From assembly GCA_022775085.1 (NCBI GenBank), contig JALFJQ010000078.1, positions 1 through 33,677 of the forward strand: a stretch of DNA of 33,677 nucleotides. Direction: 5' to 3'. The translations under genes and the position numbers were made by a program. Shown piece after piece: positions 29,687 through 33,677 of the stretch (position 1 is the stretch's first letter; each line of letters begins with the position of its first letter). This stretch comes from Clostridiales bacterium (lineage in GTDB: Bacteria; Bacillota; Clostridia; Oscillospirales; Oscillospiraceae). The notes under the pieces were generated by a model. The model searched no databases and was not told the DNA's origin. It saw nothing but the letters and a program-made list of their open reading frames with translations.

Positions 29687-30694
29687 TTATCCCCCGAAGT
29701 GTTCCGCTACCTTGGCAAGCATCTTCCGGATAGGCAGCTGGTAGGGACAGCGCTGCTCGCAGGCACCGCAGCCGATGCAGTCGGAGGCTTTTTTCTCCAT
29801 GGCACCATAACGGCTCTTTGCCCAGTCCGCCAGACCGTAGCGCTGCAAATAGCCATCAAACAGGAAAGCGCCGGAAATGTTGATGCCGGCAGAGCAGGGC
29901 TGGCAGTAGTTGCACCGGCGGCAGAACTGGGTGCCAAGCTGGCTGCGGATTTTCTGGAAGCCCGCCTTTTCCTCTGCCGTCAGCGCTGAGGTATCGGAAA
30001 CCGCCGCCAGATTCTGCGCCAGTTCCTTCGACTCCGCCATGCCGGGTATCACCACAGTGACATTTGGATTGGCGCAGATATAGCGCAGGGCAAGCGCCGC
30101 ATCCTCGATGGCGCCGCCGGCCAGGGGCTTCATGCAGATAAAGCCGATGTTCTTTTCTGCCGCCTTGGCAATCAGTTCCTCCGCCTGGGTCTCCACAATA
30201 TTATAGGGGAACATGAAGGTCTCCACCCAAGGAAGCTCCAGCGCTATGCGGAAGGTGTCCAGAGAATGTGCCGTTACGCCGATGTGGCGGATCTTCCCCG
30301 CGGCCTTGGCTTCCAACAGGGCTTCCAGCGCACCGCCGGGAGCGGTCACGGTCTCCAACTGCTCCGGGGTCACATTGTGGATCTGATACAGGTCAATATA
30401 GTCCGTCCGGAGGTTGCGCAGGCTGGTTTCAATATCCGCCGCCATGGCATCTTTGGTGCGGGACATACTTTTGGTGGCGATGACAAAATCCTCCCGGATG
30501 CCCTCCAAGGCATAGCCCAGATATTCCTCGCTGACGGTGTAGCCCCGGGCGGTGTCAATGAAGTTCACCCCGGCGTCCCGCAATTCGTGGATCAGCGTCT
30601 TCGTCCCTTCCGCGTCAATGCGCTGAATGGGAATGCCGCCAAAGCCCATGCGGGAGATCTTCAAGCCGGTTTTTCCTAAGATTCTGTATTCCAT
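29687..30694 (-). CDS. Aldo/keto reductase with C-terminal 4Fe-4S ferredoxin-type domain
   Basis: A 335-residue protein. The N-terminal TIM-barrel reductase has the catalytic set Asp47, Tyr52, Lys75 and His106. After about residue 250, CRRCNYCQPC (258-267) and CIGCGACEQRC (306-316) supply Cys for Fe-S clusters. This reductase-ferredoxin architecture is common in anaerobes; most members lack known substrates, and the clusters may replace or feed NADPH electrons. The frame extends to 30787 inside proC; the ATG at 30694, one base after the proC stop, is used. It is the last gene of the proline operon, which may be coincidence or a link to aldehyde handling. Confidence 0.9.
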   Translation of the reverse strand: MEYRILGKTGLKISRMGFGGIPIQRIDAEGTKTLIHELRDAGVNFIDTARGYTVSEEYLGYALEGIREDFVIATKSMSRTKDAMAADIETSLRNLRTDYIDLYQIHNVTPEQLETVTAPGGALEALLEAKAAGKIRHIGVTAHSLDTFRIALELPWVETFMFPYNIVETQAEELIAKAAEKNIGFICMKPLAGGAIEDAALALRYICANPNVTVVIPGMAESKELAQNLAAVSDTSALTAEEKAGFQKIRSQLGTQFCRRCNYCQPCSAGINISGAFLFDGYLQRYGLADWAKSRYGAMEKKASDCIGCGACEQRCPYQLPIRKMLAKVAEHFGG

Positions 30695-30695
30695 A

Positions 30696-31481
30696 TTATT
30701 TCCCCAATTCCTTATTTTTCGCGTAAGCTGCGCAGACGCAGTCCATGGCCGCTCCACGGAAGCCCCGTTCCTCCAGAATTTGAACACCCGCGATGGTGCT
30801 GCCGCCGGGGGAGCACACCGCGTCCTTCAATGCGCCGGGGTGGGCGTGGGTAGAGAGGTAAATTTCCGCCGCCCCCGCCATGGTCATTGCGGCATAGTCC
30901 AGTGCCTTCGCCCGGGGCAGTCCGCAGGCAACGCCGCCGTCGGCCATAGCTTCCAGCATGAGATAGAGATAGGCCGGGCCGCTGCCGGACAGGGCGCTGG
31001 CCGCGTCCATCAGCCGCTCCTCCAGCGCATCCAGCAGACCGCACCGGGACATATCTTCCAGCCAGTCCGACTTCATTTCCTCCGTCACCAATTCATTGAT
31101 GCAGTAGGGGATCACGCCCTTGCCCACGGAGGTGGGGGTGTTGGGCATAATGCGGATCACCGGCAGGTGAGTGCCTGCGAATTCCTCGATCTGCCGGATT
31201 TCCAGGCCTGCCGCCATGGTGATGAGCAGGGGCTTCCGCTTTGCCAGCGTATCCCGAAGGGGCAGGAGCATATCTTTCATCATGTGGGGCTTCACCGCGA
31301 GAAAAACACGGTCGCAGTTTGCCGCAATGGAAGCGTTGTCCAAATACTGTACGCCCAATTCCTGTGCCAGCGCCTTTGCCCTGCCAGAGCGGTCTGTCAC
31401 GGCGATGTCCTTTGTTTTGAGGCTCAGGGCACGGGCAATGGCCCCGCCCATGTTGCCGCAGCCTAGAAATCCATATTTCAT
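30696..31481 (-). CDS. proC: Pyrroline-5-carboxylate reductase
   Basis: A 261-residue Pro[20 protein letters not shown] is the NAD(P)-binding Rossmann start (GxGxMG). [27 protein letters not shown] and [19 protein letters not shown] are the conserved C-terminal blocks shaping the active site. It reduces pyrroline-5-carboxylate to proline, the last step of proline synthesis. The ATG overlaps the proA stop as ATGA (31478-31481), and the reductase gene follows after one base. Confidence 0.96.
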   Translation of the reverse strand: MKYGFLGCGNMGGAIARALSLKTKDIAVTDRSGRAKALAQELGVQYLDNASIAANCDRVFLAVKPHMMKDMLLPLRDTLAKRKPLLITMAAGLEIRQIEEFAGTHLPVIRIMPNTPTSVGKGVIPYCINELVTEEMKSDWLEDMSRCGLLDALEERLMDAASALSGSGPAYLYLMLEAMADGGVACGLPRAKALDYAAMTMAGAAEIYLSTHAHPGALKDAVCSPGGSTIAGVQILEERGFRGAAMDCVCAAYAKNKELGK

Positions 31482-32707
31482 ACTCTCACCTGTCCGTTTC
31501 CGTGAATGATATATTTATAGGTGGTCAGCTCCCGCAGGCCCATGGGGCCGCGGGCGTGAAGCTTCTGGGTGGAAATGCCCATTTCACAGCCCAGCCCAAA
31601 CTCACCGCCATCGGTAAACCGGGTGGAGGCGTTGACATACACCGCCGCGCTGTCTACATTGGCGACAAAAAACGCTTCCGCTGCCGGGTCGGTGGTAACG
31701 ATGGCCTCGCTGTGGCCCGTGGAGTGGGCGGCGATGTGGGCCACGGCTTCCCGGACATTTTCCACGCATTTGACTGCCAGAATATAGTCAAGGAATTCCG
31801 TATCAAAGTCCTTCTCTCCCGCCGGGGTGCCGGGGATGTACTTTGCCGCTTCGCTGTCCAGCCGCAGCTCCACCTTTTGGCCCAGACGGGCGTGCAGCTT
31901 CGGCAGGAATTCCGGGGCAATGGCTTTGTCCACCAGCAGCACCTCCTCCGCGTTGCACACGCTGGGGCGGCTGGTTTTGGCGTTCTCGATGATATTCAGG
32001 GCCATATTCTGGTCTGCGGTTTTTTCCACGTACACATGGCAGATGCCCGTGCCGGTGGCGATGCAGGGCACCGTTGCCGTGCGGACACAGGCGGAAATCA
32101 GCCCCGCACCGCCCCGGGGAATCAGCAGGTCAACATAGCCGTTGGCTGTCATAAGGGCCGTGGCGCTGTCCCGGCTGGTGTCCTGCACCAGATTCACGGC
32201 GGTTTCGGGGATGCCTTCAGATTTCAGGCCCATTCTCAGAGACTCTACAATGGCATTGGCACTGCGGAAGGCCTCCTTGCCTCCCCGGAGGATGCAGACG
32301 TTGCCGCTTTTTAAGGCCAGCGCCGCCGCGTCGCTGGTGACGTTGGGCCGGCTCTCGTAAATAATTGCAATCACGCCCATGGGAACGGACACCTTGTCGA
32401 TTTTCAGTCCATCCGGGCGGGTGTGACTTTCCAGCGTCAACCCCACCGGGTCGGGAAGCTGGGCAACCTCCCGGATGCCCTGGGCCATCCCGGCAATTCT
32501 CTCAGGAGTCAGCCGCAGACGATCCAGCATCACATCGGGCATATGGCCCTTCGCCGCTTTCATATCCAGTTCATTCGCCGCCAGGATACCAGCTTCACAC
32601 TGTAAAAGGCTGTCCGCCATGGCGTTCAGGGCAGCGCTCTTTTCCTGCTCAGTCAACGCAGCGATGGTTGTTTTTGCGGCCTTCGCCGCTTCCAGCATTT
32701 CCTTCAT
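31478..32707 (-). CDS. proA: Gamma-glutamyl phosphate reductase
   Basis: A 409-residue ProA of the aldehyde-dehydrogenase superfamily. The active-site Cys is in [12 protein letters not shown], and [27 protein letters not shown] is the family N-terminal block. It reduces gamma-glutamyl phosphate to glutamate semialdehyde, which cyclises to the ProC substrate. Two ATGs compete: 32713, only one base after GGGGG, and 32707, seven bases after it and overlapping the proB stop as ATGA. 32707 is preferred because it also matches the ATGA coupling of proA and proC. Confidence 0.95.
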   Translation of the reverse strand: MKEMLEAAKAAKTTIAALTEQEKSAALNAMADSLLQCEAGILAANELDMKAAKGHMPDVMLDRLRLTPERIAGMAQGIREVAQLPDPVGLTLESHTRPDGLKIDKVSVPMGVIAIIYESRPNVTSDAAALALKSGNVCILRGGKEAFRSANAIVESLRMGLKSEGIPETAVNLVQDTSRDSATALMTANGYVDLLIPRGGAGLISACVRTATVPCIATGTGICHVYVEKTADQNMALNIIENAKTSRPSVCNAEEVLLVDKAIAPEFLPKLHARLGQKVELRLDSEAAKYIPGTPAGEKDFDTEFLDYILAVKCVENVREAVAHIAAHSTGHSEAIVTTDPAAEAFFVANVDSAAVYVNASTRFTDGGEFGLGCEMGISTQKLHARGPMGLRELTTYKYIIHGNGQVRV

Positions 32708-33474
32708 ACCCATTCCCCCACAAATCTGGTGCCCACCGGCTTTCCTTCTACAATATCATAGAGGGCGGCGGGGTTGTTTCCGTTGGCGATGACCATTTCG
32801 CAGCCGCAGCCAAGACAAATCTCCGCCGCCCGGAGCTTGGTGACCATGCCGCCGGTGCCCTGGGTGGTACTGCTGACACCGGCCAGCTTTTTGATTTCCT
32901 CATCCACCCGGCGAACCACCGGCAGAAGCGCGGCATCCGGGTTGGTGTGGGGATCGGCGGTGTAAAGGCCGTCAATGTCCGACAGCAAAATCAACAGCCG
33001 GGCTCCCACGCTCCTGGCCACATTTGCCGCCAGGGTATCATTGTCACCGATGACGATTTCCTCCGTGGCCACGGTGTCGTTTTCGTTGATTACCGGCACC
33101 ACTCCCAGTTCCAGAAGCCGGTTCAGCGTGTTGGTGAAGTTTAAGTGCCGGGTCTCGTTGGTCAGGTTTTCCGCTGTAATCAGCAGCTGGGCAACGGTAT
33201 GATGGTACTCGCTGAACAGCTTGTCGTAGATGTACATCAGCTCGCACTGGCCCACCGCCGCCGCGGCTTGCTTGCCGGGAATGTCCTGGGGCCGCTCCCG
33301 CAGGCCCAGCTTGCCCACGCCCATGCCGATGGCACCGGAGGACACCAGGATCAGCTCGTGTCCGGCGTTGCGGATGTCGCTCATAGTTTTGCACAGAGCC
33401 TCCACCCGGCGGATATTCAGCTGTCCCGTGGCATAGGCAAGTGTGGATGTGCCGATTTTGATTACGATGCGCAT
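32704..33474 (-). CDS. proB: Glutamate 5-kinase, short form without PUA domain
   Basis: A 256-residue amino-acid kinase. [14 protein letters not shown] opens it, [15 protein letters not shown] and [24 protein letters not shown] are the catalytic and binding blocks, and [11 protein letters not shown] is the nucleotide-binding block. It makes gamma-glutamyl phosphate, the committed step of proline synthesis. The C-terminal PUA domain of the longer (about 367-residue) enzymes is absent, as in several other Firmicutes. GGAGGG lies 6 bases before the ATG at 33474; the ATG at 33480 directly abuts it. No convincing promoter was found between the gene and the repeat at 33546. Confidence 0.95.
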   Translation of the reverse strand: MRIVIKIGTSTLAYATGQLNIRRVEALCKTMSDIRNAGHELILVSSGAIGMGVGKLGLRERPQDIPGKQAAAAVGQCELMYIYDKLFSEYHHTVAQLLITAENLTNETRHLNFTNTLNRLLELGVVPVINENDTVATEEIVIGDNDTLAANVARSVGARLLILLSDIDGLYTADPHTNPDAALLPVVRRVDEEIKKLAGVSSTTQGTGGMVTKLRAAEICLGCGCEMVIANGNNPAALYDIVEGKPVGTRFVGEWV

Positions 33475-33545
33475 AAGCATCCCTCCGCGCTTTTTTGATT
33501 TGACAAATTGGAATTTGGCAAGTTGCACCGCATCACAACAAAGGT

Positions 33546-33672
33546 TGTCATTGCGAACCAGTGACCGATGTCACTGGTGTGGCAATCCGTTCTCCTTTTG
33601 GCATTTTCGTCATCAAGACGTGCAAGGGGATGCGGATTGCCACGCCAGTGTGCGCACTGGCTCGCAATGACA
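33546..33672. repeat. Palindromic MITE-like repeat, copy 2
   Basis: The 127-bp element begins TGTCATTGCGA and ends with its exact complement. GTGGCAATCC and GGATTGCCAC form an inner inverted pair. Each arm contains its own hairpin (ACCAGTGAC with GTCACTGGT; GCCAGTG with CACTGGC). It lies upstream of proB and shares ends and inner blocks with the copy at 7641-7748, while the centre and arm loops differ. Confidence 0.88.
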
Positions 33673-33677
33673 TACGA

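Noticed and set aside
1..33677. tRNA, rRNA, prophage, integrase or transposase genes
   Set aside because: None was recognised by reading either strand; the repeats at 7641 and 33546 carry no transposase, and no attachment-site duplication was seen.

Overview
The window looks like chromosome of an endospore-lineage Firmicute (class Clostridia, most likely an Oscillospiraceae/Ruminococcaceae-type gut bacterium). This rests on the RpoB N-terminus, moderately high GC, strong AGGAGG-type ribosome binding sites, a SpoVAC relative, DUF4358 and YhfC proteins, lipoproteins with Ala/Thr/Glu-rich linkers and SdpR/SdpI-type genes. The assignment is an inference; no rRNA or tRNA gene was seen.

Layout. 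1-530: start of rpoB (leftward) with a consensus promoter; a rightward promoter and terminator in the same intergenic region outline a candidate small RNA. 0.6-5.1 kb: LtaS-like sulfatase, an orotate-phosphoribosyltransferase-like protein with an attenuator-like leader, a Nudix hydrolase, and plsC on the opposite strand. 5.1-12.1 kb, all leftward: a DHHW/MBOAT pair for O-acetylation of a surface polymer, a DUF4358 lipoprotein, VanZ-like protein, the Mn exporter MntP behind a yybP-ykoY riboswitch, a GNAT enzyme, AzlCD exporter, a small Cys-rich protein and a DtxR-type regulator. 12.3-14.7 kb, rightward: a polar amino-acid ABC importer. 14.8-18.5 kb, leftward: a 1217-residue secreted tandem Ig-like (BIG2) protein with a Thr/Ser-Glu-Ala repeat tract.

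18.7-19.9 kb: a flavodoxin-like gene frameshifted in a G8 tract, overlapping an ICMT-like membrane methyltransferase. 19.9-21.4 kb is a decayed zone holding an internally deleted RsiV-like anti-sigma remnant and a C-terminally replaced spoVAC. 21.5-24.5 kb: a TrpXYZ-type ABC importer operon whose leader carries a perfect 28-bp palindrome. 24.6-26.9 kb: a three-gene operon sdpR-yhfC-sdpI whose promoter lies between two identical-arm operators; larE-larB-larC (nickel-pincer cofactor synthesis) diverges from the same control region. 29.7-33.5 kb: the proline operon proB-proA-proC plus a ferredoxin-type aldo/keto reductase.

Two full copies of a short palindromic (MITE-like) repeat lie at 7641-7748 and 33546-33672. 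A related single arm at 29634-29676 acts as a likely bidirectional terminator between larC and the reductase. The strongest candidates for undescribed biology are the SdpR-YhfC-SdpI module with its double operator, the repeat family, the candidate RNA beside rpoB, and the two-state hairpin in the phosphoribosyltransferase leader.
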